Of a DNA stretch of 64,000 nucleotides, positions 53,601 to 61,851 are shown piece after piece. Under the pieces are notes generated by a model. It saw only the letters and a list, made by a program, of their open reading frames with translations. It was not told the origin of the DNA and did no database searches. The position numbers and the translations under genes are program-made. The stretch is from Rhodohalobacter halophilus (GTDB taxonomy: Bacteria > Bacteroidota > Rhodothermia > Balneolales > Balneolaceae): contig NZ_MDWE01000017.1 of NCBI RefSeq assembly GCF_001715195.1, positions 1 to 64,000 on the forward strand, given 5' to 3'. The first letter of the stretch is position 1. Each line of letters starts with the position of its first letter.

Positions 53601-54480
53601 CATCCAGTTCTCTTTTTCCGCCGTTCTCATCAACTTTGTAGGCCCGGAGTCTTGCAAAACTTTCGCGGTCTTTGAACCCGAAAATCACCTCTGCAACATC
53701 ACGCATATAGACCAATCCGGCACTTTGGTTATTCTCACCCATTGGACGTGCTACAACCAGGTTCTCAATTTCTGCAGGATCATCAAACTCGCCGCTAACC
53801 CGTAGCAGATAGCTCATCATATCTACATCAACCGTACCGCCCGGGATAGTAAGATTTTGTGCCTGAATGGCGTTGACCAACTGGCCAAATCCCAATCCAT
53901 AACCGTTGAGTGCGCCCAAATCTACATTAACCTGAACTTCACGTTCAAGGTCGCCGACCATCTCTACTTCGCGAATTCCCGAACCCGTCTCAATGGCATC
54001 CTTCATACGGTCGGCCACCTCGGTCAGTCGGGAGAGGGGATAATCTGCGGCCAGGTTCACCGTCATAATCGGGAAGTCATCGAGGTCGATCTCTACGATA
54101 AACGGCTCTTCTGCATCCGGCGGGAGTTCATTCCGCGCCAGATCTACTCGCTCTCTTACCCGTTGGCTCGCCTCCGTGATGGGTACATCCAAATCGAACT
54201 CCACTACAATACTGCTGAAGCTCTCCAGCGTATTGGATCGAATCTCTTTCACCCCGTTTATTCCCTGCAGTTCACGCTCAATAGGCTGCGTAATCAATGA
54301 TTCCATATCTGACGGGGAGATACCGGGATAAATGGTATTAACGATAAATATCGGGATCTCAATGGAGGGGTTGGACTCCTTCGGGATGGAGCTATAACTA
54401 AATGCACCGGCCATAATCAGAATTGCCGTCAATACAACAATTACTGTACGGTTCTTAATGGTTAGTTCTGTTAATTTCAT
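50698..54480 (-). CDS. RND (HAE1) multidrug efflux pump with inserted membrane domain
   Basis: 1260 residues, about 200 longer than AcrB-type pumps. The N-terminal half (NPSIEIPIFIVNTIYPG; TM4 proton-relay Asp D420 in GLLVDNSIVVVEN) and C-terminal half (FPETDPN; MVAVGLSLIGVLLGL; GIVCVNNIVLLDYV) are complete. Between TM6 (ends about 508) and the usual TM7 (about 728-745) an extra stretch, about 520-725, holds six more hydrophobic helices (for example GILIALGIFMTVAIGM and VLMSVPTLLIIIGAIGLF). Substrate unknown; drugs or lipids are possible. Last gene of a TetR-regulated efflux operon. Confidence 0.93.
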   Translation of the reverse strand: MKLTELTIKNRTVIVVLTAILIMAGAFSYSSIPKESNPSIEIPIFIVNTIYPGISPSDMESLITQPIERELQGINGVKEIRSNTLESFSSIVVEFDLDVPITEASQRVRERVDLARNELPPDAEEPFIVEIDLDDFPIMTVNLAADYPLSRLTEVADRMKDAIETGSGIREVEMVGDLEREVQVNVDLGALNGYGLGFGQLVNAIQAQNLTIPGGTVDVDMMSYLLRVSGEFDDPAEIENLVVARPMGENNQSAGLVYMRDVAEVIFGFKDRESFARLRAYKVDENGGKRELDESEIQDNQVISLNVKKRPGANILDTVEEVMAIVNDYPIPGGTSVVITGDQSEDVRELISDLENSIISGMLFVVLVLVFFLGVRNALLVGTAVPLSILVGFIVLYTLGYSANFIILFSLIIALGLLVDNSIVVVENIYRYREMGYGRFEAAKLATDEVGYALIAATSTLLAAFVPMTFWPGIIGQFMGYLPMTLIVVLLSSLFVALVLYPVLTAYLVRLDGEEKKPMSVYVKGILIALGIFMTVAIGMANFTTLVVTILTILFFVLSFKFIIKPVSERFNEYTLPRILKYYKVMLRTFLKRDYSGKYSMLRNAASLSSLALALIFGVFGAIIGIFSPASSILYFIAGVFGVVGAVLVIIHTLEAAFVGGKISIISGLVLGLLNGVILSLVSISNTVSLEVWMVLMSVPTLLIIIGAIGLFRRSRKPLILTDNRALLLNSVMGALFAIFAMFGLAPTGVEFFPETDPNRINIELEGPIGMNVEASDEIAKEVQQRIYALIDEDPLVKANIENIQINVGVSGDPFFGGGGQSPELSRLTLNLVDYGERAEPSSNTLTKLREIVRNIPDIDVRIEGEQQGPPTGAPVNIEVSGENFDEIVRITDEITQMLIEASVTQSVPGLVDVRNNVSGGTPEYRILADYERASRFGLSMADIAQTIRIANNGLETSKWRDGEDEYDIVVRLRPEDRQDLENLRGLNVVTQTGASIPLVSVATFEEGTGLGSITRLNLQRTATIEGQAAPGFSGPEVLANVQELLSDYRENIPTGYSIEYTGENEEQGEAFGFLTTALMVGFALIFLVMLAKFNSVVSPFIIMVAVGLSLIGVLLGLILTRTSFGLMTFIGIISLAGIVCVNNIVLLDYVKQLTEQGLQKKNAIVEAGLIRFRPVILTALTTILGLVPLTFGINVDFVNLFANFDPNLQFGSESTAFWGPMGIAIISGLTFATFLTLIVVPVLYSAFDSFAQRLSKLKS

Positions 54481-54525
54481 GCTGTCCTTATTCAGATCGA
54501 AATTTGAGGAAAATCGTAATTCAAC

Positions 54526-55653
54526 TTAAAACGAGACGACAGGGCGGTCTGCCGATCGAAGCTTTTGCGCTCTCTCTGTACTCGACTCGGTATGTAAAAT
54601 ATTGAGCTCATCACCTTCACTCAGATTTCTCACGCCGGATATAACCATCTCATCACCGGTCTCGAGTCCATTTACAATTTGAATTAACGGACCTGATGAA
54701 GGGCCGGTCTGGACATCCACCATTCTGGCAACTTTTGCACCATTCTGTTCAGCAGCCACAAAAACAGCCACGCCGGTTTCATTTCTCAATACCGCTGTTC
54801 TCGGTACAATAATCACATCATTAAGAGTAGCCCGATCCAGCAGCAGATCCACAACCATTTCCGGTTTGATAATTTGTCCTGAATTGTTCAGCTCTACCTC
54901 TATAGCAAATGTTCTGGTTTCAGGATCAAGCACATTACCTGCATAGGTTACTCGGCTTGTCCGGGGCTCTTCATTCAATGCCCTGAAATTGAGCTCCACA
55001 CGCGATCCCTCGGTAATTTCTCCGGCATACCTTTCCGGTACTCCAGCCTGGATCCGAACCCGGTCGGTATTAACCAGTCGCACAACCGGCATCCCCGGGT
55101 TAATCAACTCACCGGTTCTGATAAACCTCTCTTCAATTCTCCCGGAAAATGGCGCCTCAATTCGTGAATCTTGAAGTTGTTTCTCGGCCTGATTAAGCTG
55201 TGATTTTGCCTGATCCCGTTGTGCCCGCGCACTGTTATAATCCTGTGTACTCACAATCGAGTCGGCATAGAGTGACTCCAGCCGGTTAAACGTGTCTTCT
55301 GCCAGTTCGTAGCCGGTTTTTGCCGCTTCATATTGAGCCTGGATCAGCCGGTCATCAATTTGAGCAATCACTTCCCCCTTCTCAACACGCTCACCCCGCT
55401 CTTTAATGGACATAATCCGTCCTGATATCTCAGCAGAGATCATTGCGTCCTCTATCGCTTCAACAGTTCCGGAAACTCGTACAAAATCTTCAAAATCATC
55501 CGATTCAATCACGATCGTTTCTACCGGCATCAGCCTTGCACCGGCGGGTCCGTTATCTTCACCGTTTTCTTGTGGCTCCCCGCAGGCGATTACCAGAAGC
55601 GAGAGCATTCCAATGGATAATAATTTCTTTACGTAGTTCATCATTTTATTCAT
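54526..55653 (-). CDS. RND efflux periplasmic adaptor (membrane fusion) lipoprotein
   Basis: 375 residues; lipobox LLVIAC. The lipoyl half-motifs DAMISAEISGRIMSI and RIEAPFSGRIEERFI flank a helical hairpin (about 95-165); the beta-barrel and membrane-proximal domains follow (TRTFAIEVEL; IIVPRTAVL). It links the RND pump to the TolC-type channel, both encoded next to it. 45 bp before the pump gene. Confidence 0.93.
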   Translation of the reverse strand: MNKMMNYVKKLLSIGMLSLLVIACGEPQENGEDNGPAGARLMPVETIVIESDDFEDFVRVSGTVEAIEDAMISAEISGRIMSIKERGERVEKGEVIAQIDDRLIQAQYEAAKTGYELAEDTFNRLESLYADSIVSTQDYNSARAQRDQAKSQLNQAEKQLQDSRIEAPFSGRIEERFIRTGELINPGMPVVRLVNTDRVRIQAGVPERYAGEITEGSRVELNFRALNEEPRTSRVTYAGNVLDPETRTFAIEVELNNSGQIIKPEMVVDLLLDRATLNDVIIVPRTAVLRNETGVAVFVAAEQNGAKVARMVDVQTGPSSGPLIQIVNGLETGDEMVISGVRNLSEGDELNILHTESSTERAQKLRSADRPVVSF

Positions 55654-55661
55654 TCGATAAG

Positions 55662-57254
55662 TTATTCAGTATCTAAAACAGGTTTTCCAATTGATTTTTC
55701 GTACTGGCTGAGTGCCGTTAAGTAGTCATATACGGCAGAGAGGTAGTTGAGCTTACTTTGATCCAGCAAAGAAGAAGCCTGACGCTCCTGAAGCGAAGTT
55801 CCTGCTCCCTCCTGAAGTCTTTTTAAAGCAAACTCGTAGTTCATCTCAGCCTGCTCAAGATTGCGCTCCTGACTGCGAATTCTTTGCAGCGCCGTTTCCA
55901 GGTTTTTCAGCGTCTGGTCAATTTCCAGATAAACTGCATTCTGTTGCATCTCTCGGTCGATTTCTGCCTGACGCACATCAATCTTGTTTTGCTGTACCTG
56001 CATTTTGGTCTGAAATCCGTTAAATATTGACCAGTTCATTCTCAAGCCAACCGATACCGCCTCATTCCAGTAGGAATCATCAAAAAAGCTCCGATCGGAC
56101 GAAGTAAACGAAAACTCCTGACCCTCTACCGGCGAAATGGATGTGCGATTGTTGGGTACCGACCCGATGTATGCAAAATTCGCAAATGCATTCAGAGTGG
56201 GTAAAAACCTTGATCTTGTCACATCACCCTCAATTTTTCGCAACTCAAGCAGCGATGCCGTCTGTCTGATATCGGGTCGCTGTTGAAGTGCGATTTCATA
56301 TGCTATTTCGCTGTCGCTCACATCCGGCTGAAGTGAGTCGTCGTACTCAAGAGAACCGCGCAGCTTCACACTCTTCTTTGTGGAGATACCCAACTGAAGT
56401 GCCAGATTTTTGGCTGCCAGTTCGGCTTGGTTTTCGGCTTCAATAAGGTTTGTTTCCAGGTTTACAAGCTCCACCTCCGCACTTACACGATCATACTTCG
56501 AAAGTACACCCGCCTCGACAGAACGCCGGGTCTCCTCAACAGTTTTCCTCAGCCGCTCCACACTTGTACGAAGAACTTCCACCTGCTCTTTTGCCAAAAG
56601 TGCAGAGTAGAAAGAGTTCTTTACTTCGTTTACCACTTGCTGACGGTCGGCCTGAACCTGATCCTCATTCAGCTCTCTGAACTGCCTTGCAGCTTTGATG
56701 GCAGAAAACGCGGCTCCGTTATAGATTGCCTGCGTAACTGACAGGCCAAACTCGAACTGATTTTCAACCGCAAATGGATTATCTCCGCTCATTCCGGGCG
56801 GTGTTATACCGGCATCCCGGTATCCCTGCATCTGGCGGTCAACATATTCATCCAATGGAATCGGCTCTGTATTAGGGTCATTATCGGTTCTGGCCGATTC
56901 GTTGTAAGCGAGCCAATCAACCGCTCCGAACGACTCAAATAAGCCGCCGGCGTCAGATCCGGCAAAAGGGTTGGGTGTTCGAAGGTTTCGTGTATAGCTT
57001 CCGGAAGCATTTACCTGTGGATACACTGTTCCCCAGGCCTCCCGAATTTGCGCCTCTGCGCGATCGAGATCCAGAATTCCCTTGCGAAGCATATAGTTAT
57101 TAACCAGTGCAATCTGAATAGCCTCATCCAGGGTGATAACTATTTCGTCGCCCTCAGTCAGCTCAGCCACATCCTGCGAGATGGCAGGGAGTGCAGCAAA
57201 TACAATAAAAAGAAGCGATAGCCCCCCGGCTGCTGCAATTTTAGTTAGATTCAT
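55662..57254 (-). CDS. TolC-family outer membrane channel
   Basis: About 530 residues from the ATG at 57254; the frame is open to an ATG at 57305. Signal peptide ends ALPAIS. Two outer-membrane-efflux repeats are seen: VKNSFYSALLAKEQVEVL and a second LEIDQTLKNLETALQRI; with EEAIQIALVNN-like openings and GSYTRN strands. It forms the exit duct for the pump, 8 bp before the adaptor gene. Confidence 0.92.
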   Translation of the reverse strand: MNLTKIAAAGGLSLLFIVFAALPAISQDVAELTEGDEIVITLDEAIQIALVNNYMLRKGILDLDRAEAQIREAWGTVYPQVNASGSYTRNLRTPNPFAGSDAGGLFESFGAVDWLAYNESARTDNDPNTEPIPLDEYVDRQMQGYRDAGITPPGMSGDNPFAVENQFEFGLSVTQAIYNGAAFSAIKAARQFRELNEDQVQADRQQVVNEVKNSFYSALLAKEQVEVLRTSVERLRKTVEETRRSVEAGVLSKYDRVSAEVELVNLETNLIEAENQAELAAKNLALQLGISTKKSVKLRGSLEYDDSLQPDVSDSEIAYEIALQQRPDIRQTASLLELRKIEGDVTRSRFLPTLNAFANFAYIGSVPNNRTSISPVEGQEFSFTSSDRSFFDDSYWNEAVSVGLRMNWSIFNGFQTKMQVQQNKIDVRQAEIDREMQQNAVYLEIDQTLKNLETALQRIRSQERNLEQAEMNYEFALKRLQEGAGTSLQERQASSLLDQSKLNYLSAVYDYLTALSQYEKSIGKPVLDTE

Positions 57255-57317
57255 ATTTCTGTCTTTAACTGTCCTTAAAATTTTATTGCGGTTTTGTACG
57301 AACAACCCATTATGTTG

Positions 57318-57989
57318 TTACACTTTTTCTGACTGCCGGTCATTTTTTATTCCACTGCTCATCAACTGGATAAAACTCTCCATTAAGCTGTCAAAACTGA
57401 ACTCAACATCATCCAGGATAGCCATGTGCCTCCTCTTGTTTTTAAGCAGCGCCACATGCACCACGCCCTTCGATGCTCCCCACATAACCAGCCCCAGTTC
57501 TTTCGGGTTGATTCCTCCATCAATTGAGCCATCCTGTATCCCGATCTGCATAGCTCTTACGATGTAAGTCATCGCCTCACGGGCATTCTCCTCACAAACC
57601 TTAATCATCGGGCTGTCATTGTATTTATCGTCATCCAGTATATTTTCATAGTAGTTGAATGCCGAAAAATAGAGCGGGTTCTTTTGTATAAACCGTAAGT
57701 AGGTATATCCAATTTCCCGCACCATTTCCAGCCCACTTAATTCTGTGGCAAGAACTTTTGCCAGCTCTCGGTTCAGTTTTTTTGATCCGCGATCACAGAT
57801 GGCCAGATAGATTGAAACCTTACTCTTAAAATGGAGGTAGAGCGTTCCTTTTCCCAGCTCGGCCCCCTCGGCAATCTGCTCCATTGTGGAACTTTTAAAC
57901 CCGTGCTGATGAATCACTTCCTCAGCTACATCAATAATAAGTTCGCGCCGCCGAAGTCGCTCACGCTCTTTTCTGGATAATTCTTTCAT
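57318..57989 (-). CDS. TetR-family repressor of the efflux operon
   Basis: About 223 residues from the ATG at 57989; the frame is open to an ATG at 58007 and a GTG at 58025. The helix-turn-helix is in VIHQHGFKSSTMEQIAEGAELGKGTLYLHFKSK. The C-terminal ligand domain is diverse. The start at 57989 is preferred because a perfect palindrome at 57994-58006 lies 5 bp before it. It opens the pump operon and should repress it and itself. Confidence 0.92.
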   Translation of the reverse strand: MKELSRKERERLRRRELIIDVAEEVIHQHGFKSSTMEQIAEGAELGKGTLYLHFKSKVSIYLAICDRGSKKLNRELAKVLATELSGLEMVREIGYTYLRFIQKNPLYFSAFNYYENILDDDKYNDSPMIKVCEENAREAMTYIVRAMQIGIQDGSIDGGINPKELGLVMWGASKGVVHVALLKNKRRHMAILDDVEFSFDSLMESFIQLMSSGIKNDRQSEKV

Positions 57990-57993
57990 ACTT

Positions 57994-58006
57994 TGACTGT
58001 CAGTCA
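57994..58006. promoter_or_regulatory. TetR operator palindrome
   Basis: TGACTG-T-CAGTCA is a perfect 13-bp palindrome between the promoter (58025-58055) and the repressor start. Place and symmetry fit autorepression by the TetR protein; binding itself is inferred. Confidence 0.7.
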
Positions 58007-58024
58007 TTTTTTGAACAACGGTCA

Positions 58025-58055
58025 CAAAACTATCGCTTTTTCAATTTCGTTCCAA
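58025..58055 (-). promoter_or_regulatory. Promoter of the tetR-efflux operon
   Basis: On the minus strand TTG (58053-58055), 20 bp, TAGTTTTG (58025-58032) match the FCB consensus TTTG-N19/21-TAnnTTTG. The palindrome lies at the expected start of the transcript. Confidence 0.6.
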
Positions 58056-58087
58056 CATTTTTTTAACAAATTGAAACTGTTTATCTC

Positions 58088-58095
58088 TATCTTTG
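58088..58095 (+). promoter_or_regulatory. Candidate -7 box of the EamA gene
   Basis: TATCTTTG is a perfect TAnnTTTG match, 27 bp before the TTG start at 58123. No matching -33 element at the right distance. Confidence 0.45.
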
Positions 58096-58122
58096 TGATA
58101 GAAATTACAAAACAGAAATTCA

Positions 58123-59013
58123 TTGAATAAAAACCTGCTCACAGATCTCTCCCTGCTCTTTCTGGCAATCATTTGGGGGACAAACTTTACAGTAATCAAG
58201 GCAAGTCTTGCCGAAATTGATCCCTACAGTTTTAACTCCATACGGTTTGTATTGGCTGCAGGATTCATGTGGGCAATTCTGATTAAAAGAAAGTCGTGGT
58301 TTAAAATAGACCGCAAGGATATTCTCCCCCTCTTACTGCTTGGCCTGATCGGAAACATGGTCTACCAGTGGCTTTTCATTGTTGGAATAGATCTGACATT
58401 CGCCGCAAATGCTGCAGTAATGCTTGGAACCATCCCCATTTGGGTAGCCCTCAGCTCACATCTCTTTTCCATTGAAATGATGAACCGTTTCAAAACCATC
58501 GGGGTAATTCTCGCCTTTACCGGCCTTGCCATTATTATTCTGTTTGGAAAAAACCCAATCTCTTTCGGCTCAGATACCTTTTTAGGTGATTTAACCATCA
58601 TCCTGGCAGCCATTATTTGGGCACTTTATACTCTATACTCCAAAAAACACCTCACCCGATACACACCGCTTCAATACTCAGCGATGATGACCTCCATCGG
58701 GGCTGTTTCTCTGACACTTCTGGCCATACCTCATTTTGGCGAGACGAACTGGAGCACGGTTTCAGTTGGCGCCTACAGCGGTGCCATTTTTAGCGGTATG
58801 CTGGCAATTGGACTGGCCTATTTGATCTGGAACAACGGCATCAAAGTGGTTGGAGCTGTACGATCCTCAACATACCAAAATCTGGTGCCGGTAATTGGAG
58901 TGATCTCCGGAGTGGTTCTTTTGAATGAAAATCTGGAGTTCCTGCAGTATCTCGGTGCCGCCATCGTGATAGCCGGCATCTTAATCACCCGCCACGGAGG
59001 CAGAATTTCATGA
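58123..59013 (+). CDS. EamA-family transporter (DMT superfamily), second copy
   Basis: 296 residues from a TTG start (NKNLLTDLSLLFLAIIWGTNF); no upstream ATG fits. Ten helices in two EamA repeats; motifs FNSIRFVLAAGFMWA and GLAYLIWNNGIKVVGA. Substrate unknown. Divergent from the tetR operon, with convergent overlap of 6 bp with pyrB. Sequence differs clearly from the EamA protein at 49270-50196, so it is not a recent duplicate. Confidence 0.9.
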   Translation: MNKNLLTDLSLLFLAIIWGTNFTVIKASLAEIDPYSFNSIRFVLAAGFMWAILIKRKSWFKIDRKDILPLLLLGLIGNMVYQWLFIVGIDLTFAANAAVMLGTIPIWVALSSHLFSIEMMNRFKTIGVILAFTGLAIIILFGKNPISFGSDTFLGDLTIILAAIIWALYTLYSKKHLTRYTPLQYSAMMTSIGAVSLTLLAIPHFGETNWSTVSVGAYSGAIFSGMLAIGLAYLIWNNGIKVVGAVRSSTYQNLVPVIGVISGVVLLNENLEFLQYLGAAIVIAGILITRHGGRIS

Positions 59014-59964
59014 CATTCTGCTGCCGCCGCTAAGCAGATAGAGAATGGCCATCCGCACGGCCACTCCATTGGTAACCTGGTTCAAAATCACGGCCCGATC
59101 ACTATCGGCCACCGGGCTCTCCATCTCCACCCCCCGATTGATCGGTCCGGGGTGCATAATCGTAAAGTCGGGATACTTCTCAAGGTGCTCCATTTTAATC
59201 CCAAAAGTTTCGTGATATTCACGCAGACTTGGGAAAAGATCTGTTCCGCCGGAAATACGCTCCATCTGAATACGGAGCGCCATGGCAATATCACACCAGG
59301 CAAGTGTCTCTTCCAAGTTGTAGGATACATCTGCTCCCAGAGTCTCAACATAGACGGGCATGAGTGATTTCGGTCCGCAAACCACCACGTCAGCTCCCAG
59401 TTTAATCAATCCGATAATATTGGACCGAACCACCCGGCTGTGAGAAATATCGCCGATAATTGCCACCTTTTTACCCTTTATGTCGGGATAGATTTGTTGC
59501 ATGGTAAAAATATCCAACAGAGCCTGAGTTGGGTGTTCATGTGCACCATCGCCCGCATTGATGATGGCGGCATCAACGCAACGCGTCAAAAAGTGGGGCA
59601 CTCCGGGGCTTTCATGCCGGCTAACCACCATATCAATTTTCATTGAGCTGATATTTCGGATCGTATCCTTCAGCGACTCACCTTTTTTAGTACTCGATGT
59701 ACCAGCTGAAAAGTTAACCACATCCGCGCCCATCCGTTTTTGAGCCAGCTCAAATGAGAGGCGTGTACGCGTACTGTTTTCATAAAAAAGGTTTACAATG
59801 GTTTTATCGCGCAACGTAGGTACTTTTGGCACCGGGCGGTCTAAAACTTCACGAAAAGTTTTCGCCTGCTCAAGTACGTACCTCAAATCATCCGCGCTGT
59901 AATCTTTAAGGCCAAGCAGATGTTTTTGTGTGAAGTTGTACTCATTCACATTCGACTCACTCAT
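59008..59964 (-). CDS. pyrB: Aspartate carbamoyltransferase catalytic subunit
   Basis: About 318 residues from the ATG at 59964; 59976 is an alternative. It condenses carbamoyl phosphate and aspartate in pyrimidine synthesis. Carbamoyl-phosphate loop FYENSTRTRLSFE, the substrate motif HEHPTQALLDIFT and IMHPGPINRGVE are complete. It overlaps the end of pyrR, so the two are coupled. No pyrI was found. Confidence 0.96.
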   Translation of the reverse strand: MSESNVNEYNFTQKHLLGLKDYSADDLRYVLEQAKTFREVLDRPVPKVPTLRDKTIVNLFYENSTRTRLSFELAQKRMGADVVNFSAGTSSTKKGESLKDTIRNISSMKIDMVVSRHESPGVPHFLTRCVDAAIINAGDGAHEHPTQALLDIFTMQQIYPDIKGKKVAIIGDISHSRVVRSNIIGLIKLGADVVVCGPKSLMPVYVETLGADVSYNLEETLAWCDIAMALRIQMERISGGTDLFPSLREYHETFGIKMEHLEKYPDFTIMHPGPINRGVEMESPVADSDRAVILNQVTNGVAVRMAILYLLSGGSRMS

Positions 59965-60508
59965 CACGTCCTCCATCTACTTTTACAACATACACCGCAT
60001 CCTCGCCATCCAGCTCCTTCACCTTTACACGCACCTCTTCATCCTCGTGAGTTGGAACCGTCATCCCCACATAATCCGCTGAAACCGGCAGCTCTCTGTG
60101 GCCTCGATCCACCATGCAACAGAACCGAATGCTTCTGGGGCGTCCATAGTCCATTAGCGCATCCATTGCGGAGCGAACGGTACGGCCAGTGTACAGAACA
60201 TCATCTACCAAAATTACATCCCGGTTGTAGAGATCAAATGGAATCTCAGTTACTTTCACCTCCGGCATCTTCAGTTTCGACCGAAAATCATCTCTGTAGA
60301 ACGTGACGTCGAGCACACCAAAATCGGGCTCAGCACCGGTCTCTTTTTTTATGATGTTGAGGATTTTTCTGCCCATGTAAACGCCGCGCGTCTGCATTCC
60401 AATAATGGCGGGGTGAGCGGGATCATCATACGGTTCAAGGAATTGGTGAGCGAAACGCAAATAGGTGCGTTTTACATCCTCTTCCGTCATTATTTGTGCT
60501 TGTTCCAA
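59957..60508 (-). CDS. pyrR: Pyrimidine operon attenuation protein / uracil phosphoribosyltransferase PyrR
   Basis: 183 residues. The PRPP loop is VILVDDVLYTGRTVRSAMDAL; the N-terminal ARIM-like region and RPRSIRFCCMVDRGHRELP fit PyrR. In Gram-positive bacteria PyrR binds pyr mRNA and attenuates transcription; here no obvious anti-terminator leader was seen upstream, so it may act in another way or mainly as UPRTase. Directly before pyrB. Confidence 0.93.
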   Translation of the reverse strand: MEQAQIMTEEDVKRTYLRFAHQFLEPYDDPAHPAIIGMQTRGVYMGRKILNIIKKETGAEPDFGVLDVTFYRDDFRSKLKMPEVKVTEIPFDLYNRDVILVDDVLYTGRTVRSAMDALMDYGRPRSIRFCCMVDRGHRELPVSADYVGMTVPTHEDEEVRVKVKELDGEDAVYVVKVDGGRDE

Positions 60509-60636
60509 AAAGATACCTCAGCGGAATTTTTGTTTTGAAAATTAGGTAAAGTGGATGTGGTTTACAATTCTGAATTCATCTAACAGACATCTAATTGCAA
60601 ATCAAATCGAACCCGCTATTTGCTGAAACTATCCTT

Positions 60637-60644
60637 ACCTTTGA
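60637..60644 (+). promoter_or_regulatory. Candidate -7 box of the MFS gene
   Basis: TACCTTTG matches TAnnTTTG and lies 21 bp before the ATG at 60666. The nearest TTTG is only 13 bp upstream. Confidence 0.4.
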
Positions 60645-60665
60645 GGCTAGCATTAAAGAAATAGT

Positions 60666-61841
60666 ATGTCACCCCAGCAGAACAGGAAATTTTTACTGAT
60701 TGCCGCTATTGCAATCATCGCTTTGAACTTACGCCCGGCCATCGCTGCTGTCGGTCCGTTAATTTATGAAATACGCCTTGATACAGGGCTATCCAATACC
60801 CTGCTGGGAATGCTCACGACGCTTCCGGTTTTGGCCTTCGGTGTGTTTTCAATCCTCACGCCATTTTTTACCCGAAAATTTGGCTCACAGGGGACCATGA
60901 GTCTTGCCCTGATTCTGTTAACTGCTGGGCTATTCATTCGAGTTTTTCCAAATCACGCGGCACTATTTGCAGGAACGGCCATTTTGGGAGTCGGCATCGC
61001 CCTTGCAAATGTACTGCTGCCCGGCATTGTTAAACAGAGCTTTCCAAATCGATACGGGCTGGTCACCGGAATCTACTCTGCCATGCTGGGAACCGGTGCT
61101 GCAATTTCATCGGGTATCAGTGTACCGCTATCGGAAGGGCTGGGATTGGGTTGGCGACAAACGCTCGGAAGCTGGGGAATCATATCCCTGATTGCCCTGA
61201 TCGTGTGGCTCCCTCAAATGCGAAGAAATGTTCAGGTAATCGCAAAACGAAGTTTCTCAAGCGCACTAAAACATCTTGGAACCTCAAAAGTTGCGCTGAA
61301 TGTTGCGCTCTTCATGGGATTTCAGGCATTCACATTTTTCATTACCGTGGCCTGGCTGCCCGAAATATTAATTGAGCGCGGCATGGAAACGGCACGCGCC
61401 GGTTGGATGCTGGCTATCGTTCAGGGATCGGGGGTTTTTGGAACGTTTCTTATGCCTGCATGGGCCTCGCGTCGGCAGAGACAGCGCCTGCCCATAGGAA
61501 TTTTGATAGGGCTTGAAGTTTTCAGCTTGCTTGGCATCATTTTGATCACCAACACGGTCTACGTAGAATTTTGGATGGCCATTCTGGGATTTTCACTGGG
61601 TGGGAGTTTTGGCATGGCTCTACTTTTTATCGTACTCCGAACCCGAGATACAGAAACAGCCAATGAGCTCTCCGGAATGGCACAATCTGTTGGATACACG
61701 CTTGCAGCAGTAGGGCCGGCCCTTTTTGGCGGTATACACGATCTTGCCGGAAACTGGACCATCCCCCTCATTTTTCTACTAATCGTCTCGCTGCTCAAGT
61801 TCTGGACAGGCTGGATCAGCGGCAGAGCTTATCACGTGTAA
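60666..61841 (+). CDS. CynX/NimT-family MFS transporter
   Basis: 391 residues with about 12 transmembrane helices. The first segment LNLRPAIAAVGPLIYEIR and TTLPVLAFGVFS are typical of the CynX (cyanate/nitroimidazole) branch of MFS. Substrate not deducible; anion or drug export is possible. Followed after 10 bp by the HAD phosphatase gene. Confidence 0.9.
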   Translation: MSPQQNRKFLLIAAIAIIALNLRPAIAAVGPLIYEIRLDTGLSNTLLGMLTTLPVLAFGVFSILTPFFTRKFGSQGTMSLALILLTAGLFIRVFPNHAALFAGTAILGVGIALANVLLPGIVKQSFPNRYGLVTGIYSAMLGTGAAISSGISVPLSEGLGLGWRQTLGSWGIISLIALIVWLPQMRRNVQVIAKRSFSSALKHLGTSKVALNVALFMGFQAFTFFITVAWLPEILIERGMETARAGWMLAIVQGSGVFGTFLMPAWASRRQRQRLPIGILIGLEVFSLLGIILITNTVYVEFWMAILGFSLGGSFGMALLFIVLRTRDTETANELSGMAQSVGYTLAAVGPALFGGIHDLAGNWTIPLIFLLIVSLLKFWTGWISGRAYHV

Positions 61842-61851
61842 AATCAATTTT

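Noticed and set aside
49270..59013. The two EamA genes as a duplicated pair
   Set aside because: The proteins share only family-level motifs, so a recent duplication is not supported.
60509..60665. PyrR-binding attenuator before pyrR
   Set aside because: No terminator hairpin or conserved PyrR-binding loop could be recognised on the minus strand.
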